Shown: positions 42,200 to 51,472, counted from the first letter of the stretch. The stretch: DNA of 64,000 bases from Actinoalloteichus_B caeruleus (GCF_000718005.1 NZ_JODV01000001.1); one strand, 5' to 3'. Numbers and translations: made by a program. The notes: generated from the sequence alone by a model not told the origin.

Positions 42200-43117
42200 T
42201 CAGTAGGCGCCCCGCACGACGTTCGTCGGCTCCTCACCCGCCACGAAGAGCTCGATCTGCCGGGCGGCCACCGCCCAGCTCCGCTCCCGCGACCCGCTCA
42301 CGCTGCCACCGACGTGGGGTGTCAGCACCAGCCCCGGTACCTCCCACAACGGGTGCCCCGCCGGCAGCGGCTCGGGGTCGGTCACGTCCAGGGCGGCGCG
42401 CAGCCGCCCCGAGGACAGCTCGGCGACCAACGCGTCGGTGTCCACCACCGGGCCCCTGGCGGCGTTGACCAGCACGGCGCCGTCCGGCATCGCGGCGAGG
42501 AACGCGGCGTCGACCAGCCCGGTGGTCTCGGGTGTCAGCGGCACCATCAGCACCACCGCGTCGTGCCGGGGGAGTTCCGCCGGCAGGGCGTCCAACCCGA
42601 GGACTCCCGCCCGTGGGGTGCGCGCCACGAAGGTGCAGCTGGCGTCGAAGGCGAGGAGCCGGCGTTCCAACTGCCTGCCGAGGTCCCCCGCACCCACGAC
42701 GAGGACCCGCTTCCCCTGCACGGTCTCCGTCGGGTGGTAGTCCCACTCTCCCCGGGCCCGCGCGTCCTGGAACCGGGGCAGGTCGCGGTAGGTGGCCAGC
42801 AGCACCGCCATCGCCCACTCCGCGGTGCTCCCCCCGTGGGCGCCCCGACCGCTGGAGAGCGTGACCCCGGAGGGCAGTCGACCAGCCAGCGGCTCGACCC
42901 CCGCCGTCAACAGCTGCACCAACCGGAGCCTCGGTAGCCTCCCGACGAGGTCCAGCACCCCCTCCGCCGCGAGGAAACCGGGCACCAACACCTCCGCCTC
43001 GGCGGCCTCCGCCGGCAGCTCGGTGGACTTCGGGTCGAAGAGCACGGGGACGACACCGGGAACCCGGCCGAGGACCTCGGCGCCGAACGCGGTGGGAACC
43101 AGCACGGTCACAGTCAC
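42200..43117 (-). CDS. D-2-hydroxyacid dehydrogenase
   Basis: 305 residues of the 2-hydroxyacid dehydrogenase family. The NAD(P) motif is KRVLVVGAGDLGRQLERRLL; catalytic Arg is in LVNAARGPVVDTDALV, Glu in DVTDPEPLPAGHPLWEVP and His in LTPHVGGSVSGSRERSW. The VGAGDLG form (rather than GLGxIG) and short N-terminal domain fit the GhrA/phosphoglycerate dehydrogenase-like group. Substrate uncertain. GTG 43117. Divergent from the lipoprotein gene. Confidence 0.88.
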   Translation of the reverse strand: MTVTVLVPTAFGAEVLGRVPGVVPVLFDPKSTELPAEAAEAEVLVPGFLAAEGVLDLVGRLPRLRLVQLLTAGVEPLAGRLPSGVTLSSGRGAHGGSTAEWAMAVLLATYRDLPRFQDARARGEWDYHPTETVQGKRVLVVGAGDLGRQLERRLLAFDASCTFVARTPRAGVLGLDALPAELPRHDAVVLMVPLTPETTGLVDAAFLAAMPDGAVLVNAARGPVVDTDALVAELSSGRLRAALDVTDPEPLPAGHPLWEVPGLVLTPHVGGSVSGSRERSWAVAARQIELFVAGEEPTNVVRGAY

Positions 43118-43237
43118 CCGAGCACCCTAACGAGTGAGCGGCGGGCTGACACCTCCGAGGATCGGCCGGGTTCGACGGGCGACCGCCGGGAGCACGCTCA
43201 CCACGCGCTCACCGTCCAACGCCTAGGCTGCGTACCT

Positions 43238-44422
43238 ATGCTCCGCAGCTCACGACCACCGCGTCCACGCCGCCAGGCGACGTGGGGCCTGCTGTGCGCA
43301 CTGCTGGTGACCGCCGGCTGCGCCGACTTCTCGGAGCAGGACCAGCGAGGCGCCGAATGGTCGGAGCCGAGGACGCCGACCCCGGTGCAGCCCACCCCGT
43401 TCGACTCCACCCCGGAACGCCAGCGGCGGGACCAGCCGGACGAGTCGACTCCCGTGCCACCACCGGAGGGGTGCGTCGACCACCACGTCGCGGTCGTCGC
43501 CACCTGCCTCGACCCGGTCGGCGGCATCGCCGTGCTCCCCGACGGGGAGCACGCGCTCGTGGGTGAGGCCACCACCGGCCGGATCGTGCGGGTCGCCATC
43601 CAGGACGACCCGGAGCGCAAGGACCGGTACGAGGAGTTCGCCACCGTCGACGTCGACCCCTCCGGGGGCGGCCTGCTCGGGATCGCCCTCTCCCCGGACT
43701 ACCTGGAGGACGAGCTCGTCTACGCCTACGTCAGCACCCCGGAGGACAACAGGGTGGTGCGCGTCGCGCGCGGGGACAGCCCGAGACCGGTGCTCACCGG
43801 GATCCCCCGCGGCGGGCCGGAGACCGGTGGGGCGCTCGCCCTCGACCCGGCTGGCGCGCTGCTCATCGCCACCGGGGCCCCCTCGGGTTCGGAAGCCACC
43901 GACCCCAGCTCCCCCGCCGGCAAACTGCTGCGCTTCACCCCGGGCACGGACACGCCCGAGGGAACGGCGGGCACGGCATCGCTGGCCGTCGCCAGCGGCC
44001 TGAGCTCCCCGCGCGGGATCTGCGTCGCACCCGAGACCGGTCAGACCTGGGTGACGGACCGGGCCGACGGGCTGGACCTGCTGCACCGGGTGGAGTTCGA
44101 CGGCCCGCTCGGGGAGGCGGCGTGGAACTGGCCGGAGCGGCCCGGGGTCGCCGGGTGCGCGGCCTGGGAGGACATGGTGGTGGTCCTGCTCACCGAGGAC
44201 TCGGCGGCGGCGAACTTCCCACTGGGCCCGGAGGGCGACTTCCTCGGTGCCCCCGAGCCGAACATGGTCGACCTCTTCGGCCGACTGGGGCCACTGGTGA
44301 GGAGCGGTCAGGACGAGATGTGGCTGGGCACCCGCAACAAGGAGGGTGGGGAACCGGAGTCGTCCGACGACCGCGTCCTGGTCACGATCCGGCCGGAGAC
44401 CGCCGTGGGCGGTCAGGACTGA
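43238..44422 (+). CDS. LppZ-like lipoprotein, glucose/sorbosone dehydrogenase-type propeller
   Basis: 394 residues. The signal peptide ends in a lipobox, LLVTAGCADF (Cys at about 28), so it is a lipid-anchored outer-face protein. A Pro/Thr-rich linker (residues 35-75) precedes a six-bladed beta-propeller of the PQQ glucose/sorbosone dehydrogenase type (VGGIAVLPDGEHALVGEATT, GGGLLGIALSPDYLEDELVY, ALALDPAGALLIATGAP, SPRGICVAPETGQTWVTD). Syntenic with Rv3006 (lppZ). Enzyme activity is unproven. TAGGCT (43224-43229) eight bases before ATG suggests a leaderless mRNA. Confidence 0.9.
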   Translation: MLRSSRPPRPRRQATWGLLCALLVTAGCADFSEQDQRGAEWSEPRTPTPVQPTPFDSTPERQRRDQPDESTPVPPPEGCVDHHVAVVATCLDPVGGIAVLPDGEHALVGEATTGRIVRVAIQDDPERKDRYEEFATVDVDPSGGGLLGIALSPDYLEDELVYAYVSTPEDNRVVRVARGDSPRPVLTGIPRGGPETGGALALDPAGALLIATGAPSGSEATDPSSPAGKLLRFTPGTDTPEGTAGTASLAVASGLSSPRGICVAPETGQTWVTDRADGLDLLHRVEFDGPLGEAAWNWPERPGVAGCAAWEDMVVVLLTEDSAAANFPLGPEGDFLGAPEPNMVDLFGRLGPLVRSGQDEMWLGTRNKEGGEPESSDDRVLVTIRPETAVGGQD

Positions 44423-44614
44423 TCGGACCCGGCACCGGCCGGGGTCGACCCCCTCGCCCGGGGCGGCACCACCCGGCCGGCCGGAGCCCTCGGGTGGCGG
44501 CCGACCCCGAGATGCCGGCACCAGCCGGCTCGTCCACCGACGCCGCGCGGACGAACACCGGGCCGCGCCCCGGGCCACCGATCCCGGCGGTCGGGGCACG
44601 ACCCGGCGACCGGC

Positions 44615-46120
44615 TCAGGTGGACACGGCCTCGATGACCAGCTCACGAACGCGTTTGGCATCAGCCTGGCCCTTGGTGGCCTTCATCACCGCGCCGACGA
44701 TGGCCCCGGCGGCCTGGACCTTCCCGCCCCGGATCTTCTCGGCCACGTCCGGGTTGGCCGCCAACGCCGCCTCGACGGCGGTGCGCAGCGCCGACTCGTC
44801 CGAGACCACCTTCAGGCCACGGGCGGCGACGACCTCGTCGGGCTCGCCCTCACCGGCGAGGACACCGTCCACCGCCTGCCTGGCGAGTTTGTTGGTCAGG
44901 GTGCCCGTGGCGACCAGTTCGATGACCCTGGCCACCTGGACCGGCGTGATGGGCAACGCCGCCAGCTCCTCGCCCCGCAGGTTCGCCTGCTGGAGCAGGT
45001 AGGACACCCACCAGGACCGGGCCTCCGCCGAGGACGCGCCCGCCTCGACGGTCGCGGCGATGAGGTCGACGGCCCCCGCGTTCAGCAGGTCCCGCATCTC
45101 GGCGTCGGACAGGTCCCACTCCTGTTGGATGCGCCGACGGCGCTCCCACGGCAGCTCGGGCAGCGTGCCCCGCAGCTCCTCCACCCACTCCCGGGACGGC
45201 GCCACCGGCACCAGGTCGGGTTCGGGGAAGTAGCGGTAGTCCTCCGAGGTCTCCTTGCGACGGCCGGCCGAGGTGCTGCCACTGGACTCGTCGAAGTGGC
45301 GGGTCTCCTGCACGATCGATCCGCCACCCGAGAGCACGGCGCCCTGCCGGGACATCTCGAACCGCACCGCCCGCTCCACGCTGCGCAGCGAGTTCACGTT
45401 CTTCGTCTCGGTGCGGGTCCCGAAGGTGTCGCCGCCCTTGGGCATCAGGGAGACGTTCGCGTCGCACCGCAGCGAGCCCTGGTCCATGCGCACGTCGGAG
45501 ACGTCGAGCGCGCGGAGCAGGTCACGCAGCGCGCTCACGTACGCCCTGGCGACCTCGGGGGCCCGCTCGCCGGCGCCGACGATCGGCTTGGTGACGATCT
45601 CGATGAGCGGAACACCGGCCCGGTTGTAGTCCAGCAGCGAGTGCGCCGCGCCGTGGATACGACCGGTGGCACCGCCGACGTGCAGCGACTTGCCGGTGTC
45701 CTCCTCCATGTGGGCCCGTTCGATGTCCACCCGGAAGGTCTCACCGTCCTCCAGCACGACGTCGAGGTAGCCGTCGAAGGCGATCGGCTCGTCGTACTGG
45801 GAGGTCTGGAAGTTCTTCGGCTGGTCCGGGTAGAAGTAGTTCTTCCTGGCGAACCGGCACCACTCGGCGATCTGGCAGTTCAACGCCAACCCGATGCGGA
45901 TGGCCGACTCCACCGCCTTGCCGTTGACCACCGGCAGCGCGCCGGGGAGGCCGAGGCAGGTCGGGCACACCTGCGTGTTGGGCTCACCACCGAAGTCGGT
46001 GGGGCAGCCGCAGAACATCTTGGTGTTCGTGGACAGCTCGACGTGCACCTCGAGCCCGAGGACCGGGTCGTAGGTGGCCAGCACGTCGTCGTAGTCCATC
46101 AGGTCAACGAGAGCGCTCAC
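44615..46120 (-). CDS. gatB: Asp/Glu-tRNA amidotransferase subunit B
   Basis: 501 residues; the kinase subunit that activates Glu on tRNA-Gln (and Asp on tRNA-Asn) with ATP. YDPVLGLEVHVELSTNTKMF, the zinc cysteines in FCGCPTDFGGEPNTQVCPTC, SLRCDANVSLMPKG and the C-terminal YqeY-like tail with GGKVQAAGAIVGAVMKATKG are diagnostic. GTG 46120 overlaps the stop of a small membrane protein gene by GTGA; ATG at 46099 is a possible alternative start. Works with GatA and GatC at 48.5-50.3 kb, from which it is separated by three genes. Confidence 0.97.
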   Translation of the reverse strand: MSALVDLMDYDDVLATYDPVLGLEVHVELSTNTKMFCGCPTDFGGEPNTQVCPTCLGLPGALPVVNGKAVESAIRIGLALNCQIAEWCRFARKNYFYPDQPKNFQTSQYDEPIAFDGYLDVVLEDGETFRVDIERAHMEEDTGKSLHVGGATGRIHGAAHSLLDYNRAGVPLIEIVTKPIVGAGERAPEVARAYVSALRDLLRALDVSDVRMDQGSLRCDANVSLMPKGGDTFGTRTETKNVNSLRSVERAVRFEMSRQGAVLSGGGSIVQETRHFDESSGSTSAGRRKETSEDYRYFPEPDLVPVAPSREWVEELRGTLPELPWERRRRIQQEWDLSDAEMRDLLNAGAVDLIAATVEAGASSAEARSWWVSYLLQQANLRGEELAALPITPVQVARVIELVATGTLTNKLARQAVDGVLAGEGEPDEVVAARGLKVVSDESALRTAVEAALAANPDVAEKIRGGKVQAAGAIVGAVMKATKGQADAKRVRELVIEAVST

Positions 46121-46356
46121 TTCTTCCTGCCCCTCCGCACGCTCCGGAACAGCAGGCCGGCGGAGGTCACCAGCGCTGCCAGGTGCAGCACGGCGTTGAC
46201 CAGCGACAGCCGGTCCGACTCCTGCCGGGCCTTGCGCAGTTCCGACAGCGAACCCACCGCGCCGAACACCAGACCCCCGAGGTTGAACAGGATCTTGATC
46301 AGGCTCTGCCGCTCGTCGTCGTCCAGCTTGTCGGTTATCTCGCGGTCACCCGCCAC
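46117..46356 (-). CDS. Small two-helix membrane protein coupled to gatB
   Basis: 79 residues, not recognised. An acidic start (REITDKLDDDERQ) is followed by two hydrophobic helices (LIKILFNLGGLVFGAVGSL and LVNAVLHLAALVTSAGLLF) with a charged turn ELRKARQESDR between, and a basic end RSVRRGRKK, giving a hairpin with both termini probably inside. GAGGAGACG precedes GTG 46356. It is translationally coupled to gatB and follows the TOPRIM-like gene by 49 bp. Confidence 0.75.
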   Translation of the reverse strand: MAGDREITDKLDDDERQSLIKILFNLGGLVFGAVGSLSELRKARQESDRLSLVNAVLHLAALVTSAGLLFRSVRRGRKK

Positions 46357-46405
46357 TTGTGCGTCTCCTCATCCCATTCGGTCCGACTGTCGACCCTTCA
46401 CGACT

Positions 46406-47065
46406 TCACCGGAGAAAGCCCAGGTCGCGGAGCTTGTCGGCGGTACGTCGCCGCCACCTATCGTAGGAGGGAACCCGGCTGAGCTCAGTGTGGCGGGCCC
46501 GCTCCGCCAGCAACGGCAGGTACTCCTCGACGTCCCGCCTGCGACGACGCCCGCGCCCGGCGTTCATCGCCTCGGCGAGGGTGCGCTTGGGGTCGCTGAG
46601 CCGCTCGACATCCCGAAGCCGGTCCGCCTCGAAGACGTCACCGGCGCTCGGCGCGCGGCGGGCGAGCCGGTTGACCAGCTCGGCGTCGGCGAGCGCCCAC
46701 GCCTCCATCTCCCGCACCGGGGCCAACTCCACCAGCGGAGGCAGCCCCGGATGTCCGACGGACTCGGCCGCCTCCCAGCACGACAGCATCGGGGCCCAGC
46801 TCCGCTCCCGCTCCCGCTCCGGGTCGGTGCTGCCGTCGTAGTGGAAGAACACCAGGTCGGGGCGGGGAGTGAGCTCGGCCACCTGCTCGGTGAACCGCTG
46901 CCAGGGCCTGTCCTGCCTCCGACGGAAGGTGAGGGGTTCGGCCAGGTCGAAACCAGCGCTGTTCCCGGTGTTCCCGATGTCACGCAGGGCGCGGAACACG
47001 ATCACGCGGAAGAACGTCTCGTCCGTGGGGCCCTCCACGAGGATCGCCGTGTTGAGCGGGCGCAC
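46406..47065 (-). CDS. TOPRIM-like DUF4276-type protein, partner of the AAA ATPase
   Basis: 219 residues. NTAILVEGPTDETFFRVIVF has the glycine-flanked acidic turn (VEGxxDE) of TOPRIM folds; DLVFFHYDGSTDPE is the second acidic strand, and APVREMEAWALADAEL matches the EMEAWxLAD signature of DUF4276/OLD-type TOPRIM proteins. The acidic pair is spaced D-GST-D rather than DxD. GTG 47065 abuts the ATPase stop (TGAGTG), so the pair is coupled. ATPase-TOPRIM pairs of this build act as nucleases in OLD, Gabija and PARIS defence systems; that role here is inference. Confidence 0.72.
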   Translation of the reverse strand: MRPLNTAILVEGPTDETFFRVIVFRALRDIGNTGNSAGFDLAEPLTFRRRQDRPWQRFTEQVAELTPRPDLVFFHYDGSTDPERERERSWAPMLSCWEAAESVGHPGLPPLVELAPVREMEAWALADAELVNRLARRAPSAGDVFEADRLRDVERLSDPKRTLAEAMNAGRGRRRRRDVEEYLPLLAERARHTELSRVPSYDRWRRRTADKLRDLGFLR

Positions 47066-48490
47066 TCAGTCATCCTCCAGCAACCGCCGGGCGTGCTCCC
47101 GGTCGATCCCGGGCAGCGCGCGCCGCTCGTGCCGCGACACCGCGCGAACCTCAAGGTCGAGCTGGGCCTGACCGGCCCGGACGCCACCCCGGCTCCTGCT
47201 CACCCGGGAGGGTTCGTCCAGCGGACGGGCCCGCGAGACCCGGCTGCTCCCGCCGCCGGGCTCGACCCTGCTCACCCAGTCCATGACGATGATGTCCGAG
47301 GGGTCGACCACGAACAGCACCAGCGGCGAGTGACTGGACAGCACCAGTTGCGCGAGGGGCTCCTCCCCGGCGTCCGCGTCCACCGGGTGCGTGACGAGGT
47401 TCCGGAGCAGTTCCACCAGCGCCCTGAACCGCTGCGGGAAGATGCCGTTCTCTGGCTCCTCGAAGCAGATCAGGCCCCGGTACTTCGGGTCGTGCAGCGC
47501 GGCGAGCAGGGCCAGCACCCGCATGGTGCCGTCCGAGGCGATGCGCGCGCTCACCCTGCCCTCGTCGCTGGTGTCGAGGTGGATCTCCCACTGGCCGGTC
47601 GCCGGGTTCTCCTCCACCTCCACCCCGCTGAACCCGCGCACGACCCGGGCGAGGTCCACGGTGATGTCGTCCAGCACGCTGCCCTGGTCGAGGGTGGTCT
47701 CCCGTTCGATCCTCCGGAGCACCTTGGCGAGGTTCCCGCCGGCTGGTTCGAGCTGGTCGCCCCGTTGCTCCGGCGTGCTGGGGCTGCGCAGGGCGACCGG
47801 GTCGAGCTGGAGGAAACGCCACGACTCCATCTCGCGGCGCAGCGCGTAGAGCAGGGGGAACTCCACCGTGGAGGTGATGCTGGAGAGCACGGTGGCCTCC
47901 GCCGCGTGCGCCGGCAACTGCCGGGCCCGTCCCTGGTTTCCCTCCTGCCGGATGGAGAAGACCGCGTCCCCCGCGCTGTTGGTCTCGGTGACGAGGAGGG
48001 CCGAGGTCCGCCGGTACGCGAGTTTGGCGTCGCGGAACTCCCGGCTGACCCGCTGGTCCCGGACCCAGTCGTCATCCCTGCGGCGGATGGGTCGCGCCTC
48101 CTCGGAGACGACGAACAGGCGGGGAGAGCCGTCCTCGACGGTGCGGCGCTCGATCTCCAGCTCGTACCGCAGCCGGGTGTGCGTGACCCGCACCTGCCGA
48201 CCGAAGGGGTCGACGACCGTGGGCTCCAGCAGCACCTCGACGGCGAAGCGCATCTGGTTGACGGCCGTCCCGTCGCCCTTCCAGCGGAACAGCTCGGAGA
48301 GGTCCCCCCTGGCCCCGGTACAGGCGTCGTAGAGGGACGGGGAGCTGGCGAGCCGCCCCAACAGCTGGATCGCGTCGAACAGGTTGGACTTCCCGCTGGC
48401 GTTCTGGCCGAGGATGGCCAGGAACGGCGGGATGTCCAACCCGAAGTCGGCGAACGACTTGAAGCCGTCGACCTCGATCCGGGTCAGCAC
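47066..48490 (-). CDS. AAA (ABC/SMC-like) ATPase of an ATPase-TOPRIM pair
   Basis: 474 residues. IEVDGFKSFADFGLDIPPFL and the Walker A AILGQNASGKSNLFDAI (about residues 25-41) open an ABC-type head of the AAA_15/AAA_21 group; the Walker B is RGLICFEEPENGIFPQRF, preceded by the signature-like ASDGTMRVLALLAAL and followed by VLSSHSPLVLF (D-loop and H-loop region). A 250-residue insert replaces the long coiled coil of true SMC proteins. The C terminus is Arg/Ser-rich. It starts 25 bp after the gatA stop and uses resident, G/C-ending codons. Confidence 0.85.
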   Translation of the reverse strand: MLTRIEVDGFKSFADFGLDIPPFLAILGQNASGKSNLFDAIQLLGRLASSPSLYDACTGARGDLSELFRWKGDGTAVNQMRFAVEVLLEPTVVDPFGRQVRVTHTRLRYELEIERRTVEDGSPRLFVVSEEARPIRRRDDDWVRDQRVSREFRDAKLAYRRTSALLVTETNSAGDAVFSIRQEGNQGRARQLPAHAAEATVLSSITSTVEFPLLYALRREMESWRFLQLDPVALRSPSTPEQRGDQLEPAGGNLAKVLRRIERETTLDQGSVLDDITVDLARVVRGFSGVEVEENPATGQWEIHLDTSDEGRVSARIASDGTMRVLALLAALHDPKYRGLICFEEPENGIFPQRFRALVELLRNLVTHPVDADAGEEPLAQLVLSSHSPLVLFVVDPSDIIVMDWVSRVEPGGGSSRVSRARPLDEPSRVSRSRGGVRAGQAQLDLEVRAVSRHERRALPGIDREHARRLLEDD

Positions 48491-48515
48491 GGCGGCCGTC
48501 CCGGAACCGGAGCCA

Positions 48516-50051
48516 TCAGGCGGTCACCGCCAGGTCGGGGACCCGGTGGATCAGCGGCCCGCCCTGCGCGGCGTCCCGCGCCACCTCGAAGGCGGCGCTG
48601 ACCCGGTACATCCGGTCGTCGGCCTGCGCGGGAGCCATGACCTGGAGGCCCACCGGCAGCCCGTCCTCGTCCGAGAGCCCGGAGGGCACGCTCATGGCGG
48701 CGTTCCCGGCGAGGTTCGCCGGGATGGTGCACAGGTCCGCCAGGTACATGGCCAACGGGTCGTCCACCCGCTCCCCGATCCGGAACGCGGTGGTCGGGGT
48801 GGTCGGCGACACCAGCACGTCGACCTTCTCGTAGGCGGCGGCGAAGTCGCGCGCGATGAGGGTGCGAACCTTCTGCGCCTGCCCGTAGTAGGCGTCGTAG
48901 TAGCCCGAGGACAGCGCGTGCGTCCCGATCATGATGCGGCGCTTGACCTCCGGGCCGAAGCCGGCCTCCCGGGTCAGCGACATGACCTCCTCGGCGGAGA
49001 GCCTGGCCCCGTCGTCGCCGACCCGCAGGCCGTAGCGCATCGCGTCGAACCGGGCGAGGTTCGACGAGCACTCGCTGGGCGCGATCAGGTAGTAGGCGCC
49101 CATCGCGTAGTCGAAGTGCGGGCAGGAGACCTCGACGATCTCGGCGCCGAGTTCGGCGAGCAGCTGCACGGCGGCGTCGAAGGACCGCAGCACTCCGGGC
49201 TGGTAGCCCTCCCCCGCGAACTGGGTGACCACGCCGACGCGGACGCCGGTGAGGTCGCCGCTGGCGCCCTGCCGGGCCGCCGCCACCACGGGCGGCACGG
49301 GCGCGTCGATGGAGGTGGAGTCCAGCGGGTCGTGGCCGCCGATGACCTCGTGCAGGAGCGCCGCGTCCAGGACCGTCCGCGCGCAGGGGCCGGCCTGGTC
49401 CAGGGAGGACGAGAAGGCCACCAGCCCATAGCGGGACACGCCCCCGTAGGTGGGCTTGACGCCGACGGTGCCGGTGACCGCGCCGGGCTGGCGGATCGAG
49501 CCGCCGGTGTCGGTCCCGATGGCCAGCGGGGCCTCGAACGCGGCCAGCGAGGCCGAGGAGCCGCCGCCGGAGCCGCCGGGGATCCGGTCCCGGTCCCAGG
49601 GGTTCCTGGTCACGCCGTACGCGGAGTTCTCGGTGGAGGAGCCCATCGCGAACTCGTCCATGTTCGTCTTCCCGAGGACGACGACGCCCGCCTCGCGCAG
49701 CCGGCGGGTGACGGTCGCGTCGTAGGGCGGCAGCCAGCCCTCGAGCATCCGGGAGCCGCAGGTGGTCGGCACTCCCTTGGTGGTGAGGATGTCCTTCAGC
49801 GCCAGGGGGACGCCGGCCAGCGGGGACGCAGGCGCCTCACCCGAGGCGAGCGCCGCGTCCACGGCCTCCGCCGCCGCGAGGGCGCCCGTCCCGTCGACGT
49901 GGAGGAACGCGTTGATCTCGGGGTCCACCGCCGCGATGCGGTCCAGGTGGGCCTGGGTCACCTCGACGGCGCTCACCTCGCGGCGGTGGATGCGCTCGGC
50001 CAGCTCGGCGGCCGTGGACCGGGTGATCTCGTCGGACACGGGGTTGCTCAC
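48516..50051 (-). CDS. gatA: Asp/Glu-tRNA amidotransferase subunit A
   Basis: 511 residues of the amidase-signature family; releases ammonia from glutamine for transamidation. The Ser-cis-Ser-Lys triad is in LALKDILTTKG (Lys, about residue 87), TDTGGSIRQPGAVTG and PGGSGGGSSASLAAFEAPLA. GGVSRYGLVAFSSSLDQAGP and MIGTHALSSGYYDAYYGQAQ are GatA-typical. GTG 50051 overlaps gatC by GTGA. gatC-gatA form one unit; the ATPase gene begins 25 bp downstream. Confidence 0.97.
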   Translation of the reverse strand: MSNPVSDEITRSTAAELAERIHRREVSAVEVTQAHLDRIAAVDPEINAFLHVDGTGALAAAEAVDAALASGEAPASPLAGVPLALKDILTTKGVPTTCGSRMLEGWLPPYDATVTRRLREAGVVVLGKTNMDEFAMGSSTENSAYGVTRNPWDRDRIPGGSGGGSSASLAAFEAPLAIGTDTGGSIRQPGAVTGTVGVKPTYGGVSRYGLVAFSSSLDQAGPCARTVLDAALLHEVIGGHDPLDSTSIDAPVPPVVAAARQGASGDLTGVRVGVVTQFAGEGYQPGVLRSFDAAVQLLAELGAEIVEVSCPHFDYAMGAYYLIAPSECSSNLARFDAMRYGLRVGDDGARLSAEEVMSLTREAGFGPEVKRRIMIGTHALSSGYYDAYYGQAQKVRTLIARDFAAAYEKVDVLVSPTTPTTAFRIGERVDDPLAMYLADLCTIPANLAGNAAMSVPSGLSDEDGLPVGLQVMAPAQADDRMYRVSAAFEVARDAAQGGPLIHRVPDLAVTA

Positions 50052-50347
50052 TGCTCCTCCCCGAGGATGCGCGGAACGCGGAAACGGTTCTCCTCCACGG
50101 CGGGGGCGGCGGCGAGCGCCTCCCGCTGCGTCAGGCCCGGGCGGACCTCGTCGGCGCGGAAGACGTTGGTGAGGGGCACCGCGTGCGAGGTGGGGGGGAT
50201 GTCCCCGGCCGCCACCTCACCGACCTTGGCCACCGACTCCAGGATCACGCCGAGCTGGGAGGCGAAGGTGTCCAGTTCCTCCTCGGTCACGGCCAGCCTG
50301 GCCAGCCGGGCGAGGTGCGCGACCTCGTCACGGGAAATGGCGGGCAA
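50048..50347 (-). CDS. gatC: Asp/Glu-tRNA amidotransferase subunit C
   Basis: 99 residues, the small belt subunit that holds GatA and GatB together. ISRDEVAHLARLARLAVTEE at the N terminus and EALAAAPAVEENRFRVPRIL at the C terminus are characteristic. The start is TTG at 50347, supported by AGGGGG upstream and by agreement of the N terminus with the family. A TAGAAT -10 element (50406-50401) lies upstream. Confidence 0.95.
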   Translation of the reverse strand: MPAISRDEVAHLARLARLAVTEEELDTFASQLGVILESVAKVGEVAAGDIPPTSHAVPLTNVFRADEVRPGLTQREALAAAPAVEENRFRVPRILGEEQ

Positions 50348-50747
50348 AACGAGAACCCCCTGATCGTGGTTCGCGATGGTGGACAGGGAATGACCTCGCC
50401 ATTCTATGGGTGGGCGGGTCCCACCCCGTACCGGCCCGCGTCCACCGCCACGAGCGTCGGGAAGGGGGCTGACCGGCCGGCCCCGCCATCACCCGTCCTC
50501 GTCGAGCTGCCAGACTGGACGGGTGGACGGCCCCGCCCGAACACGCGCCCGAACAACGGGTCACGGCGATTTCACACGAATTCGCGGCGGGGGCCTTTTC
50601 CGCGTTGACGGCGAGTGGGATGCTTGATCGACAGCGCGGGCGGCGATCCCGTCCCAGGGCGCTGATCTGTCACCATTCGGCGGCGACGTGCCGTGCACCG
50701 CGCGGGCGGCGAGGTTCCGCGCACAGTAGCAGGAGGCTGTGGATTCA
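50348..50747. other. Divergent promoter region gatC / ACT-protein gene
   Basis: 400 bp. Contains the gatC -10 element TAGAAT on the minus strand (50406-50401) and an A/T-richer patch around 50560-50630 that may be the promoter of the plus-strand gene. No gene seen. Confidence 0.45.
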
Positions 50748-51407
50748 GTGTCCTTCCTGATCCGCGTACAGCTGCCGGACGAGCCCGGCAAGCTGGGCGC
50801 GGTGGCCACCGCTCTGGGAGAGGCGGGGGCCGACATCCTCAGCGTCGACGTGGTGGAGCGCGGCTCCGGCGTCGCCATCGACGACCTGGTGGTCGAACTG
50901 CCCTCGGGTCGGCTGCCGGACGTGCTGATCACCGCCGCCGAGTCCATCGACGGCGTCGAGGTCGACGCGGTCCGCCCCTACGCGGGGGTGCTCGACACCT
51001 TCCGCGAACTGGAACTCGTCGAGGACATCGCCTCCGATCCCAGCACCGGTCTTGACGTCTTCGTGCAGGGCGTGCCACGGATCGTCCGCTCCGGGTGGGC
51101 GATGATCGTGGGCGACAACGGCGAGGGCGCGTTCCGCCTCGCCGCGAGCGCCGCCGCACCGGAGACCAGGGCGCTGCGGCTGCCGTGGTTACCACTGGAC
51201 CACGCCGCCATCCTGGACGGTGAGGAGGAGTGGGTGCCGGCGACCTGGCGGGAGCTGGGCACCGAGCTGGCGGCCACCCCGCTGGGCAAGCCGGACCGGG
51301 TCCTGCTCGTCGGGCGGCCCGGCGGGCCGATGTTCCGGGCCTCGGAGCTGGCGCGGCTGGCCCACCTCACCGGCATCGTCGCGACGATCCTCGTGGACGG
51401 GCGCTAG
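50748..51407 (+). CDS. ACT-domain protein (Rv3013-like)
   Basis: 219 residues. Residues 1-75 are an ACT domain (SFLIRVQLPDEPGKLGAVAT, ADILSVDVVERGSGVAIDDL); the second half resembles a degenerate GNAT or regulatory domain with LVGRPGGPMFRASELARLAHL. The conserved relative Rv3013 lies between gatC and ligA, as here. ACT domains bind amino acids; the ligand is unknown. GTG 50748 matches the family start; GTG 50739 is too close to the AGGAGG at 50731-50736. Confidence 0.85.
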   Translation: MSFLIRVQLPDEPGKLGAVATALGEAGADILSVDVVERGSGVAIDDLVVELPSGRLPDVLITAAESIDGVEVDAVRPYAGVLDTFRELELVEDIASDPSTGLDVFVQGVPRIVRSGWAMIVGDNGEGAFRLAASAAAPETRALRLPWLPLDHAAILDGEEEWVPATWRELGTELAATPLGKPDRVLLVGRPGGPMFRASELARLAHLTGIVATILVDGR

Positions 51408-51472
51408 CCCGGCCGGAACCCAGACGGGCGGCCGCTGGCCGCCCGCTGGTCGTCCGACGTCCCGAACGCTGC

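Noticed and set aside
46406..48490. Naming the ATPase-TOPRIM pair as PARIS or Gabija
   Set aside because: The TOPRIM protein resembles DUF4276, not DUF4435 (AriB), and the ATPase has no fused TOPRIM as in GajA. Only the general architecture is shared.
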